From: Galaxea fascicularis
Taxonomy: Eukaryota; Cnidaria; Anthozoa; Scleractinia; Euphylliidae
Direction of reading: 5' to 3'
Assembly (NCBI GenBank): GCA_948470475.1
Contig: OX419337.1
Span: 39,372,616 to 39,436,615 of the forward strand
DNA length: 64,000 nt
A model generated the notes under the pieces. It did no database searches. It saw only the letters and a list, made by a program, of their open reading frames with translations, and was not told the origin of the DNA. Positions 9,090 to 20,245 of this stretch are shown here, one piece after another (the first letter of the stretch is position 1; the number at the start of each line of letters is the position of its first letter). A program made the translations under genes and the position numbers.

Positions 9090-12000
9090 CGCGAAAATAC
9101 GGCATGTTAATAAGTCAAACCGCCAGCATTTACTTATTCACTTAGTTCAAGATACAAAAAAATGCAAAAACGTTTTCTTTCCTTGGAGATTAGTTTGACG
9201 ATTTTTTAAAAACAGCAACATCCAAATAGTTAGCCGAAAATGATTTAAACGTTTACAATCCATTCAGTGCCTGTGCATCAGGATATGTTCGAGAAAAATA
9301 AAGTCGCAATCTCTGTAACACTTGAGAGTTTTGATACGATATATAAGTCCACCTGTGAATGATTCAATCAAAGCACCCGGCGGAATGCTTATTCATCACA
9401 CGAAAGCCGAAAAGCTGAGTTCTGCACGCCGTGAGTTAGATACACGTATCTTTTACTTTGAAGAGGGAAAATTTGATTCAGGATCGTGTGGAGCTGCCTG
9501 GAATGATTTAATGATTTAATGAAGAGAAATGGAATGAAAACCTCACTAAACCAGCAGGCGAATCGAACCGACAAAATACACGTGGGGAAAGGTATCCTTG
9601 ATTCAAATTTGTTTCCCATTGAGGTGGGATATGAATGCATTAGGTTTTCATTTGATTTTCCTCTGTATCAGTAGTTTAACGTCTTTATCGCTGCATAACT
9701 GAAAAATATAAACTTACCTTTCGAAACTGAAACACCTCCAACTTATCATCAAAGTCACCAAGCTGACGCCTTTCTCACGCCTTTATGGCTTGTTTATTTT
9801 TTTTAATGTCGTGCGGTTTACCACCCTCCCAAATGTCTAGTAAGTTTCAGGTCTGATTTGTCTGTGTTTAACCGGGACAACAGGACAAAAGATGCTTCAC
9901 AACATTCGGCTGGTGTTGAACTTGCATCAGTGTAGTAGGAAACGACGTTTGTCATAAACTGCTTACTACCCTGTCCTGTAGCAATTACTGAGGTGCTGAA
10001 GTTGAATTGTTCAATAACCACTTTTATTTTAACTGCGTTTATAATAACTTTGACTTTTGTCTTGTGCGTGCTAACCGTTACAGCCGAGGAGAAAAGACTA
10101 CGTATGGCCTTCTTTACAATTTAACTCAACTATTTAGGCCAAACTTGGGGAGAACTAGCTTCTAAAAACTGGCCTCTTTGCCAGGGACCACTGTTGGATC
10201 TTTTTACCTCATGGCCACTGCGAGAATATTGAAATAATCATATAATTCAACGAGTTTGAGGTGGCTCGAAATTACATTGCAAGTCAGCCACTGATTGAGT
10301 CAAAGAGACTCACGAAATCATTCGAAGTTTACAGTCATAAGTTATCCCTGAAAAAAAAAAATTGAATCGAGCGCCGTTTATGAATTTTTAAATTGTTTAA
10401 ATTTCATCTGATGTCGTTTCCGCTTTTTTGGGCTGGGTGTACTGCTAGGTATCAGTGTATTATGATCATGACCCACTCTGACCAAAGAACTCGAGTAAGA
10501 AAATCAAAACCATATTATGTTATACCGCAATTGAATTGGTTTTCAGTTTCTGAGGGCTAAAAACCAAAGATGATTCCGTTTGTTGATGCATTGTTGAACG
10601 TTGTAGAATACGACAAACACTGGATATCGATCGAGAATTTTGTAGGTGAAGAGGCGTTTCCGGTTTATGATCAATGGTGAGCGTTGATCTGGAATTTTCT
10701 TTGTGAGTGTTGGTGGGGTAACCTCATTAGTGATCATTGGTCATGTCGGGGTTATTTCTTCATTTAATAAATTCTGCGAGGTTTGAGCCTCAAGCAGCCA
10801 CGAGCTAGTCTTCCAGAAGATGTACACTGATGACCAAGGGTGGGACTGATATACTTTAACCACTTTCTGACGGACAACAGTAACATTAACTTACTCTGTT
10901 ACACTAAACAGCCTTTCAACTGAACATTTTTGTAAATTCATAAGTCCTGTATCTTCATGCATGTATGTTATGAGACCGAAAGGAGTCTAGTGCTATCCTG
11001 GTTTTACAGTGTGACCATATCACGCAATTACTCAAGGAGCTTCCTTGGCCGCCCGTTGAACATCGTATTATAAACTTTGCAGGGGCGTGGCTACCTGTAG
11101 GCACGGTACACACGTGCGTACCTGAAAAAATCGAAGAAAAAATGAAATAAAAAATAAAATAAAATAAATGTATAAAAAAGCAAAAAAAAAATAAAGATAA
11201 CTATTTGCTTTTATTCCTTTAACTCTCAGGATTGTTTTTTTTTTAATCAGTGATGTTGATAAATCAACAGACGGTGTTTTCCACCCCAAAATAATTATTA
11301 TTATCATTATTAACGGAAGGAAAACGGCTAAACCCTAGGGGATCTGTACTGTAAAAAACCGCCGTAATAAAAGATAACAAAACTAAGATAATAAAAAACT
11401 AAAACTTTGTTTAAGGTTTTCAGTTGTACTTATTATACGTCACTTCTAATTCGTGAGGGCCTAACTGAGCCAACCAAACAGTCATGCACTTTGAATAAAA
11501 CGTGTGTTTCAACGGCCGAAAAACAAATCTTACACTTACCCTCGCTCACCCCCTGGTCAAAACGCCATCTGCATCATCATTCACTTTACATACATGTCAA
11601 TTAATCGCACAGCCGATTTGTTGTGATTCCGTGTTCTTGGAAGTTACCGACCACCAACTTCGTTCACTTTTGCGTAGCCCACTTACTCATTTCTCGCCAG
11701 CAGTTCATTTAAGCGAGCACTTTGCCACTCCTCGAATGTTTTGACACTCGGCCGGCCATCAGGTGATGTTGTGTTCTTGTATTTCGGGGAGAGCCTCTTG
11801 CAACCAGGCTGCCCCTTCGTCTGAATTATTCGGGCTTCGAAAACGAGATCCTCCCATGTTGGCAGTTATTTGCAATAAATTTGATTTGCATTTCCTGATC
11901 ATTTTATCCCATGAGAATTCTCTTTTCAGGCCGGCACAAGAAGGCGTGCTTATTATTAAAATACAATATTCGCGCCGATACCATACGGTCGCTCATCTTG

Positions 12001-14590
12001 TATTGGAACATAATTCAAGGGACAAAAGAAAAAAATTAAAAAAATAATGTCTTCAAAATTTCATATCTTGCCAGTTGTCACGCCCTTTCAACTAGAAGTC
12101 GTAGATCGCACGTTTTTGAGTCGTTAAGGTTTGAACGTAACCTGGAATTGAAACTCCTGAAGGGAGCGCTTAAAATATGGACATGGATCAAAGGAGGGCA
12201 CGTGACGTTCGTCAGGACTCAAGATAAGGGCTATTTTGGATTGAAAAAACAAGTCAATAAATAAAATTCTTGTCCCTTTTGGTACCACAAAGATTCCAGG
12301 TACAGAAGGAAAAAATGTTTGATTTTCTGACTGTGTTCTGCTGTGAACATTAGTACTTGTCTTGGTGGAGTAAATGGTAACGGCGAATATCGTGTACCAA
12401 TAATTTTTGCTCCTTTTTAGATGCACAATCTTTTACTGAACAAGTAAAAACTGTCTCCTGAATTTCGTATTGGGTGTTGAGATCTAAAATTACCTTAATG
12501 TGGTAATGGTTCAGATTTAAACACCGTGGTGGATGTTTTATTTCATGGTCTGTTCTCGATCGAAACGTATGCCAAGCGATAACCTTTCAGGAAATTTGTG
12601 GCTCCTAACTTTTAAATATTTGCAGATTGAATGCACGTTTTATGGATACGATTTTAAAATGAATTGAATAAATAAGTACGTTAGCATTTTGAGGTCGAGA
12701 GCACTTAGACTTGCCATGTTCAATACACGTTTCTTGATTTGCACTTTTTTTTTTACCTGATACGAACACATTATTTTGACTGGAAGAATGTTCCATATTT
12801 ATCCACACCGTTGTTGTTGATGATATGGGGTTTTCCTGTTTTTTCCTTCAATTAATCAACAGGATCATGTTTTCTCGTTACTGTGCGGTTTACACTTTGT
12901 TTTATCCTGTTTTTAATCGATCATCAATAAAGTTGAAAATAGGATTTTTTATACCTCCTAATCTGCGTTAATGACAATAGCGAAAGTGTAAAATGAACCG
13001 AAATTATTCGCTTATTATTATTAAGTCTCGGTTCTTTTTTTTTTCGGCCTTTTGTGTTGGTGAATGAAGACTGAGTCTTTTGTGTTTTTAGCCTGGGGAT
13101 AACATTAAAGAGGAATGTTTGCATATTGCCGGAAGGCAAACGTACACCGAAGAGCTCACAGATGGGGACTGATTAATTTGTTGAGTGAATTGTTTATTGT
13201 GGATCCGTCACTAGGCTATCATTTACAGCACAATGATTGACCGATTGTCTTTGTTTTTATAAGTAAAAATGCATCGGTGTCACCGGTAGCTGGCTTCAGT
13301 TTGTGAGGTTTTAAGAGTCACTACAAAGGATCAAAGAAAGAAGAAAATAATATTCAAAGCAAGGGAAAAGTGACAATAAAATTGGGTAGTCTGACAAATG
13401 AACCGACTGACTCTACATTAGGTTTTTCGACATTACGATTTATCAATTAACTCAAAAAAATAAGATGGGTTTGTTGCGTAAGGTGGTGACGTTATTTAGC
13501 CGGCACTGCATCAAGACTCACAAAAAAAGTCTTTCTGAAACAAGTGATCGAAAAGATCAAATCTGCATAGATATTTGTTGAAAAATGCCATCATGACTCA
13601 TGAATTATCGCCTATTTGACAATGTCACTTGGCCGCTAACTGCATTCCTTAAAATAGATTTTTTGATTGTCACAATTCCTTTCCCCTCTGGTAGTGTTGC
13701 CGTGTCAGTATGTACTGTCTGAGAGAGTTTTCTCTACTGCACTTTCCTCCCTCTGCCATGAAACATGTAAACGGCGGTGCACTTAGTTTACCCACTTCAA
13801 GCAAAATAGAATAGAATCACCTTATCATTCCCCCTATTCGTCACGTGACATCTTTATGTAGGTTCTTTATTTAGTATTGTTACAACCCTATAACTTAGGC
13901 AACTCAGGTTCAAAAAATGTCATGTTCTCCGTCGTATTTTCTACGCTATTCCAAAGCTGGCTGCTTTATTTAACTAAGGATCGAAGGAGGATGGGAGGGG
14001 AGCTAATTTGCAGCTTGCATGAACCAGTGCAGGATTTTCCTAAGATCGCAATTATTGGTATTTTAAGTTATGAAGCAATCGCTACTGACAGTCTAGAAAC
14101 TGATCATTTGACGCGATTTGAGGCAACCAAAGTTTTTTAATTGTCTTGTTCAACTGCGAAGTGTCGTTGGCATAACAACCGGCCTTCAACAACGGAACAA
14201 ATGTCATATTAATTAAAGCAATGTTGACATATGAATGCCATGGATACAAATGCGAGGTATGGCAGTATAACATGTTTCTTATGTTTATTATTGTGTTAAC
14301 CACAAAAATTACAATTTCCTTCATTGTGGTTGGTTTAAAAAACTCCTATTTTCCACTATTTCACTTGCCAAATCGTTATCGGACAGTTTGTTATCTTACA
14401 GTTCAAAAGCCAATCATTCAAAGTAATATTTTAAATGAATCAATCACAACCTTGGTTTCAATACGCTTTCTTTGTCAGTTTTTTTAATGCAAAATTTCCC
14501 TTCCTTTTATAACTTGTCTCTTCTTCTTTTCTCGGAAATTGTAATTATCATGATTAATTGATAACAAGACTTCGTGTCGTCTAATTCTGT
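9090..14590. other. spacer between Otx genes 1 and 2, no gene seen
   Basis: About 5.5 kb with only short open frames (at most 100 codons, for example 12124-12426 minus), none with a recognisable domain or paired splice sites. An A-rich low-complexity patch lies at about 11128-11200. It holds part of the 3' flank of gene 2 and may contain regulatory DNA that cannot be seen from sequence alone. Confidence 0.5.
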
Positions 14591-14669
14591 CTGTAATCAT
14601 ATTCGTGATAAACAAATCGGACTCCCGCTGCGCGGTCGTCCGATTATGTTATCACTCGTATGATTACAG
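14591..14669. repeat. imperfect 32-bp inverted repeat (hairpin element)
   Basis: CTGTAATCATATTCGTGATA and the following 12 bases (14591-14622) are matched by the reverse complement of 14638-14669 at 26 of 32 positions. A 15-base GC-rich spacer separates the arms. The right side continues into CCGAATTGGACTCCACTCAG, which has the look of a dispersed cnidarian repeat. Confidence 0.5.
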
Positions 14670-15062
14670 TCCGAATTGGACTCCACTCAGTCCTATTACC
14701 ATTACTTATGCCTCATAAAAGCTGGTGTTATGCTGTAACAGAGTTTGTGATTGCATCAGATCATTCCACGTTCTTGTTGTGCAATGTTTCTCGGCATCCC
14801 TAAAGATAGCTCGTGAACGCCTAACAAAAGTTGCGTCAAAAGGTTGGGGAAGTGAAGCGTGGCAGTATGATCTGTGCGATGACTTTACTAAAAAAACTTA
14901 GTGTCTCGGAGACGTACAGCTTCCGTAATGGATCCACAAATTCTACAGTACTGCGTCAGAACATAGTCAGTGCTGCAAAGTTTTTAAATCGAAGTGTCAT
15001 AGTTTTATACAAATATATTACTCTCTGTGACATAATAAACTTATGGTGATTTTTTTGGTCTT
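14670..15062 (-). other. 3' flank of Otx gene 2
   Basis: Directly downstream of the gene 2 stop. The open frame at 14831-15049 (plus) is unsupported. No AATAAA hexamer was found close to the stop on the minus strand, so the 3' end of the transcript is unknown. Confidence 0.3.
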
Positions 15063-15479
15063 TTAACACATCACTGGTGACGACTCTATTCTGTTCCTTG
15101 TCATCTCGTTCGCGATTGGCCCACCGCTTGACATATAAGAAAAATACTGTTCGTGGTTTGGGTTAAAATGAGGCTGAGAGGACGGAGGCGCTGAAAATGC
15201 GTTTATACTGTTGTTGATCATCTTCTGATAATTGGCCTGTCTCTGCATGTTTGCCATTCCCTGAAGGTTGTGCTTATTTGGCCAAGAGGCACCGTTGAAT
15301 GGGAAATTACTAAACTGTTGAGAGGGGACTGGTGTCGATGACTTTACTGGGTCTTGAACATGACTCTGTACAAGCGGTGATGGCGATTTTCTTTTGACTG
15401 CAGGCTTTGGTTTACTTTGAGCTCCTTGTTGTTGCTTGTTTTGTTGTCGAAACTTGGCCCTTCTGTTTTTAAACCATAC
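15063..15479 (-). CDS. otx: Otx gene 2, coding exon 3 (end of homeodomain and tail)
   Basis: 138 codons plus TAA, phase 0, after acceptor TTGTCCTAG. It starts [19 protein letters not shown] conventional ATG search only recovers its last 64 codons (15063-15257), so the exon is easily missed. Confidence 0.95.
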   Translation of the reverse strand, partial: VWFKNRRAKFRQQNKQQQGAQSKPKPAVKRKSPSPLVQSHVQDPVKSSTPVPSQQFSNFPFNGASWPNKHNLQGMANMQRQANYQKMINNSINAFSAPPSSQPHFNPNHEQYFSYMSSGGPIANEMTRNRIESSPVMC

Positions 15480-18400
15480 CTAGGACAAAAGAAAAGTGAA
15501 GGAAGACAGGTCAAGAGGCCTTGCCATGTGGGGAGGTGTCCGCAAGGAAAGTTGGCCGTAGCTCGAATTAATTAACCAAAGATGGGAAACATTCTATAAA
15601 ACAAGCATGACAGAAAAACGAGACAACTAGAAGGAAAAAATCCACTATGATGTTATTTCACAGAAATGTTTCATTTAGCCGGAAGTTGCGATCTAAGAAT
15701 AGCAAGAAACAGACAAATACATTCCAATAGAAACGTATGTGATCTGACATGGAATGGAGCGCTCTGAGCACTCTAGAAATGAGTTGGTTTCGGTTCAGTT
15801 TTGTTCATAAGAAGAAAGTGAGTTCATAAAAACTGGAGAAATGAAGGTTTGCTGGCGATGAAGATCCTGAGGGAAACGATGAAAGAGAAACAATCGCGTG
15901 AGTCTAAGCTAAAAGATTAGTGCCGCCCACCACTTATAAGGGCAAAGAGCATCACACCCCACTTCCCCTCTCACGATAGCAAATTCCAGCATTTCCACCG
16001 ATTCTTCTGCTGCAGCTCAGTCCAAAGGAACATAAGATTATCACACGCTCGAGCGACTTCATCTTGACCTATTTCCCTTACTTCTGAACCAAAATGATGT
16101 TTTAATACGCTTTTTAGTGCTACTGCAGATTTCGTGCGGATTTTCCAACACGTGTCGACTCTGTATTGAAAGTGTCACCACATTGCAGACGGCCGCAAAT
16201 GTCACCAATACCGGCGTCCAGTTATGAGATAACAGTTCTTTGTAAACGAAGAAGTTGAATTCAGTGGCATAAAATAACAGTGTCATTTGTGGATAATAAA
16301 GTGCTTACAATACAATACACAATCCCTGAAAGCCAAGTTACGCCTATTTAAAACAAATCAAGAAGATTTTGGGCAAATCTTTCATCTTCATTATACGATA
16401 ATTGCTTCCGTGAACCACGCAATGCCAAATATGCCCGTAAATAGTTAAAGATTGGAAAATGACCAAGAATGCGAGACCCCTGGCCTCAATACTGAGTAAA
16501 ATTGAAAGCTCATCATTTCCTCAGCTTGAAGGAAAGGTTTTGGCATTGAAGGATGGGCGGCAAGAGAATGAGGCTTATCCCTAGCAACCATGCCTTTCGA
16601 CTGATTACTCGTTTGATCGCTTATTTTAAGGTTTAAATTGTTAAAAAAAACTCGTAGGATTTCAGTTAAAATTCATCATGACCACGCTTACCTGAACTCT
16701 GCTTTCTGGAAGATTAATTTTCATCGCCACTTCCTCTCTCATGAAGATGTCAGGATACTTTGTTTTGGCGAAGAGCTCGTCCAGAATTTCTAGCTGAGCC
16801 TTGGTGAAAGTTGTTCGCTCACGGCGCTGTTTCCGTGGGGGACCTACCGGTAGTAAAAAAAAACGTGTTATAGTTTGCCCTCACTTAACAGGCTTTTGTA
16901 GCTCCCAGGAACTCATTTTAATCATTAGTGAAGGTGGTCAAAGCAGACGACTTTTCTAAACTCTTTGCCACTTAATTTGCTGGACAATCTTTCGAGAATT
17001 ATTCAGGTCAAAAAGCGCACAGTTGGAACTGAAATGTTCAGTTCTGGGAGATGCATGCTCTTCAGGACGTTAAATATTTTGATCAAACATTCACAGAAAC
17101 TGCTTGTGAGACCACTACACTGTTAAAGGAAAGTTTACCTTGAATAAATCTTGCGGAGAGACACTGAGGACAACCCATACAAGGTAAATATTCCGGCCAA
17201 CCCAATTGCATAATGGCCACAGTTTAGCTGGGTGATATTTTGTGAGAGGTCTTTCTTTCCCTGGCAAGTCACTTAGGTGTGACAAGCGTCAGATATGCTC
17301 CTAAATTTATCACTTGCCGTGTTAATCTAAAGACCAATTAAGAAAATCACAAACCACCTGCCTGAGGTCCAACCAATGATTATCAAGCCCACTTTTACTA
17401 AGCTCTAGAGTCGTACGTCAAAGTGATAGATATTGAAATCATTTGTGACATCTTTTGACAGGGCAAAGATATAAGCATAATGTAAAAGAGCATCGATCAT
17501 CGACAAGACCTCATGAAAGAAAATAGTCTCTTTTGAGCTATACTTATTGATCAGGGAAACGTCAGTGTTTTACATTTTCCAGTCACGCCCCAGTTTTCAT
17601 AATTGCAGTTGTAAAACGGACTATCCGAAGTTTGACAACGGAAAGTATTTACAGATAACCATTATCAGTTGCGGACATGAACTGTCACAAGTTATGGGTT
17701 TTCCTCAAAGAATAATAAGTGAGTATTTATACTAAAAGAACTGGTCTCAACAAGTCATGTAGAGGTCTCTTTAGATCACTTCCAAACTAAAAAGGATTCT
17801 GACTGGGAGATACTGAAATGCAAACTTTGAAAAAAAATGGTAAGCGTTAGCTTTTCTCAAACTAGCTCTCTCTCTCTCTCTCTCTCTCTCTCTTTATTTT
17901 TTTTAGGAATACAGCAGATTTACTTTAGCCGCTAAGATTATCCCGCAAATCAGTTTAACTGTTGGATTAAAGTCATGTAAAGGAAAGGGTATTAAACATC
18001 GGTGTATTTTAGAACGCAACAACGTTTACAACGTATCAGTAGGTAGCACATAATCTCCTTTTTTATATAAGACACAGGAACGAGATCACTCACTCTTCGA
18101 TTTTAAAGACAAATTGTTCGAATCAATTCAAGAGTAATAAGTGTACAAAATGTGTACTTGGCAGATTTAAACAACCGCATCAGGGTCTCAGTTACTTCCT
18201 TTGCTGCATGGGAAGGAAACTGACAACGCTCTGTTATCAGCAGTTGGCTTAGCCCCCCAACAACAAGTATATATTTAGCGATAGAGTCTAAACATTCCAA
18301 GTTCGAGAATCAGCAGCAAACGTCTGGTGCTAAATCCACTTAGCCACGTAAGAAAGATTATCTGGATTGAGACAGAAATAACGACACCAAAACACGCAAA

Positions 18401-18521
18401 CATCTAATTAGTCCTTACCATATATTGGTGCTTCAGGATTGTAAAAATCCATGCTGGGAGGGTGATTGTAGTTGAAGCTGTTCATTGCACAAGGTGGAAG
18501 CCGTCCAAATATACTGTTCAT
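15063..18521 (-). CDS. otx: Otx-type homeobox transcription factor, paralog 2 (three coding exons, 223 aa)
   Basis: Joined exons 18521-18419, 16843-16692 and 15479-15063 encode a second Otx protein. The homeodomain is at residues 40-99: [39 protein letters not shown], then [13 protein letters not shown]. Lys50 (residue 89) and Asn51 are intact, but position 56 is Phe (residue 95) where bilaterian Otx has Cys. The N-terminus (34 residues) has RLPPCAMN, shared with gene 1. The tail has a Gln/Lys-rich stretch after the homeodomain, RQANYQ (165-170, also in gene 1), an INN core (173-175) and ends ESSPVMC. No IWSP motif is seen. Introns are 1575 and 1212 bp, phases 1 and 0. It lies 7.3 kb upstream of gene 1, in the same orientation. 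Confidence 0.95.
15480..16691 (-). other. intron 2 of Otx gene 2
   Basis: 1212 bp, donor CAG/GTAAGC, acceptor CCTAG. It interrupts the homeodomain between residues 46 and 47. Nothing recognised inside. Confidence 0.9.
16692..16843 (-). CDS. otx: Otx gene 2, coding exon 2 (homeodomain residues 1-46)
   Basis: 152 nt from acceptor CGGTAG to donor CAG/GTAAGC. Two bases of a Gly codon plus 50 codons, PPRKQ through ESRVQ. It differs from gene 1 at three homeodomain positions and from gene 3 at two. It is not recovered as an ATG-started frame of 60 codons. Confidence 0.97.
16844..18418 (-). other. intron 1 of Otx gene 2
   Basis: 1575 bp, phase 1, donor TATG/GTAAGG. It contains a CT dinucleotide run at 17866-17893 and no recognised gene. 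Confidence 0.88.
17866..17893. repeat. (CT)14 microsatellite
   Basis: 28 bases of alternating C and T inside intron 1 of Otx gene 2; GA-rich on the sense strand. Confidence 0.95.
18419..18521 (-). CDS. otx: Otx gene 2, coding exon 1
   Basis: 34 codons plus one base, starting [16 protein letters not shown] and ending before GTAAGG. An in-frame ATG 20 codons upstream (18581) is also open, but an acceptor-like TTTCACAG ends at 18558. The internal ATG is therefore preferred, and it gives an exon length identical to gene 3. Confidence 0.88.
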
Positions 18522-19085
18522 GTTAGGTGGCTTTTGGTTTCTCTTGTAGAATGCAATCTGTGAAACGCAGACTGTTAGCATACGCTATTTGACCATTTGA
18601 CCTATATATTTCAGAATCACGAGGGACAGCTACCTGTAGGTCCTGTGACGAAGAATGTCATTTCAAATGAATGACAATAATAAACGCTAAAATTTCATCA
18701 AGACGCTTTTATAAAGGTATTATCTTTCGCTAAGAGCAGTTATATGTGGTTTATCGATCTGCTGATGAGTGAATAATTTCATCAGGATCAATCACGCAAT
18801 TTTTTGTGGTAAGACTTCTCAGTGAAAACCGTCTGTAAGGGAGTCACCTTACGTCTATTTGGTTGCAATTTTCTGTGTGTTGACACGCCACGAAATGAAG
18901 AGCTTGCCCCACGCATCCTTACATTAGCACCTTGACATCTCTGATACCACTCATCCTCACTTTTGTTTCGCGCCTTCATTGAAATTTTTTCTACCCTTGG
19001 TTTGTCGAAGAATTGAACATTGTGGTAGTAGGTCATGATTTTCATGAGCCTTAAATGTACTTGCTTATTGGAAATGAAAATAAAC
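18522..19085. promoter_or_regulatory. 5' flank of Otx gene 2
   Basis: It holds the acceptor-like TTTCACAG (ending at 18558) that implies a 5' non-coding exon upstream. An 85-codon minus-strand frame at 18788-19045 is sense-oriented but has no recognised domain. No core promoter could be assigned. Confidence 0.3.
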
Positions 19086-19188
19086 AGGGGAAGAAAACGA
19101 AAAAGAAAGAAGAGAAGAAAAGACGGAGAAAAGAAGAGAGAAGGGGTGTGGAGATGAGAGAAAGAGAAAAAGGGAAAGAATTGGAGAA
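19086..19188. repeat. about 100-base purine tract
   Basis: An almost uninterrupted A/G stretch on the plus strand, with only a handful of C or T. It lies about 0.6 kb upstream of the gene 2 ATG. Such tracts can adopt triplex structures or exclude nucleosomes; no function is claimed. Confidence 0.8.
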
Positions 19189-19402
19189 TTAGCAGACCAA
19201 GCAGAGATAAGCCAGCGGATCAAACTACGGCACTAGAAAATCATATGAAACCGATCTTTACCTAAAATGGCATTTTTGATGACTCAAATTTTAGAAGAAT
19301 TCAAGAAAACAGCAATCTCTGTGCTCGAAGTGATTGACCGTTTTAGTAAAAAGCTAATATCGTTAGCAGCAAACTTGTCGCTATTACGTCTTGTTAAAAA
19401 AA

Positions 19403-19493
19403 TATATATATTACATCCAAAAAGCTCTTCAACCGGTATATTATATATATTATATATATTATATATATTACATCCAAAAAGCTCTTCAACCGG
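19403..19493. repeat. duplicated 26-mer separated by AT repeats
   Basis: The 26-base segment starting TTACATCCAAAAAGCTCTTC occurs exactly at 19411-19436 and 19468-19493. The intervening DNA is made of TATATTATA units. It is a recent local duplication with a 57-base period. Frames read across it on both strands are repeat shadows. Confidence 0.85.
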
Positions 19494-20245
19494 CCATCGT
19501 CTGCCGGCAAGATATGCTGTTTGGTGGCTACACATCTCAATTCATTAGCAACCAAAGCCTCACTTTTCATTTCACAGATTAACACAGCTTAATTAGCGAT
19601 TTAGCAGATCACAAGGAAAAACATTCATTATGTGTGTCACAAGATATCTCAAAAAATCACTACTTACAAGAACTATACCTAACTATTCTCTAAATGTACC
19701 AAAACGCGAAACGAATTTTGTTAACATTGTTTAAAAGTTTCCCAGAGGATACCTTGAATTGTTTGAGTTTAAGACCGACCGTTAATTTGTTTAAAGCGTA
19801 AGTAATGCATGGGATTTCAAGACACTGTCAAGCTATCTGATTGTCGACTCTGGTTTGATTGTTTTCCCAAAACACTGATAGATCGAACATAAACTTAGCA
19901 ACACGTAACGGGTTCGTCACGATTTCTTTCAGTTGTCTTTATTGCCCCTCTCTCTGTCGAAAGCATAATTCCTGGATTCAAAACGGTAAAATCAAAAAGG
20001 GTAAAAGGTAAATAGTAAAAAAAAAACAAAAAAAAACAGTAAACAGTACCAGATGAACGTCTGCTTGAGCACTTTCTCTGAGTTCCAATTCTTCTTGAGG
20101 AAAGGACTGCTTAGTATGATTCACTTATTTGTTTCGATTTAAATTGTCTTTAGTTGTTTTGTTTTTTCTGTGAAGGGTGTGGCCGATCTTCCACCATTTT
20201 GGTAGCCACATACGATTTGCCTAAGCGAATTCAACCTCACCAACA
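19494..20245. other. no feature seen
   Basis: AT-rich spacer with short A-runs near 20020-20040. No supported gene. Confidence 0.5.
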
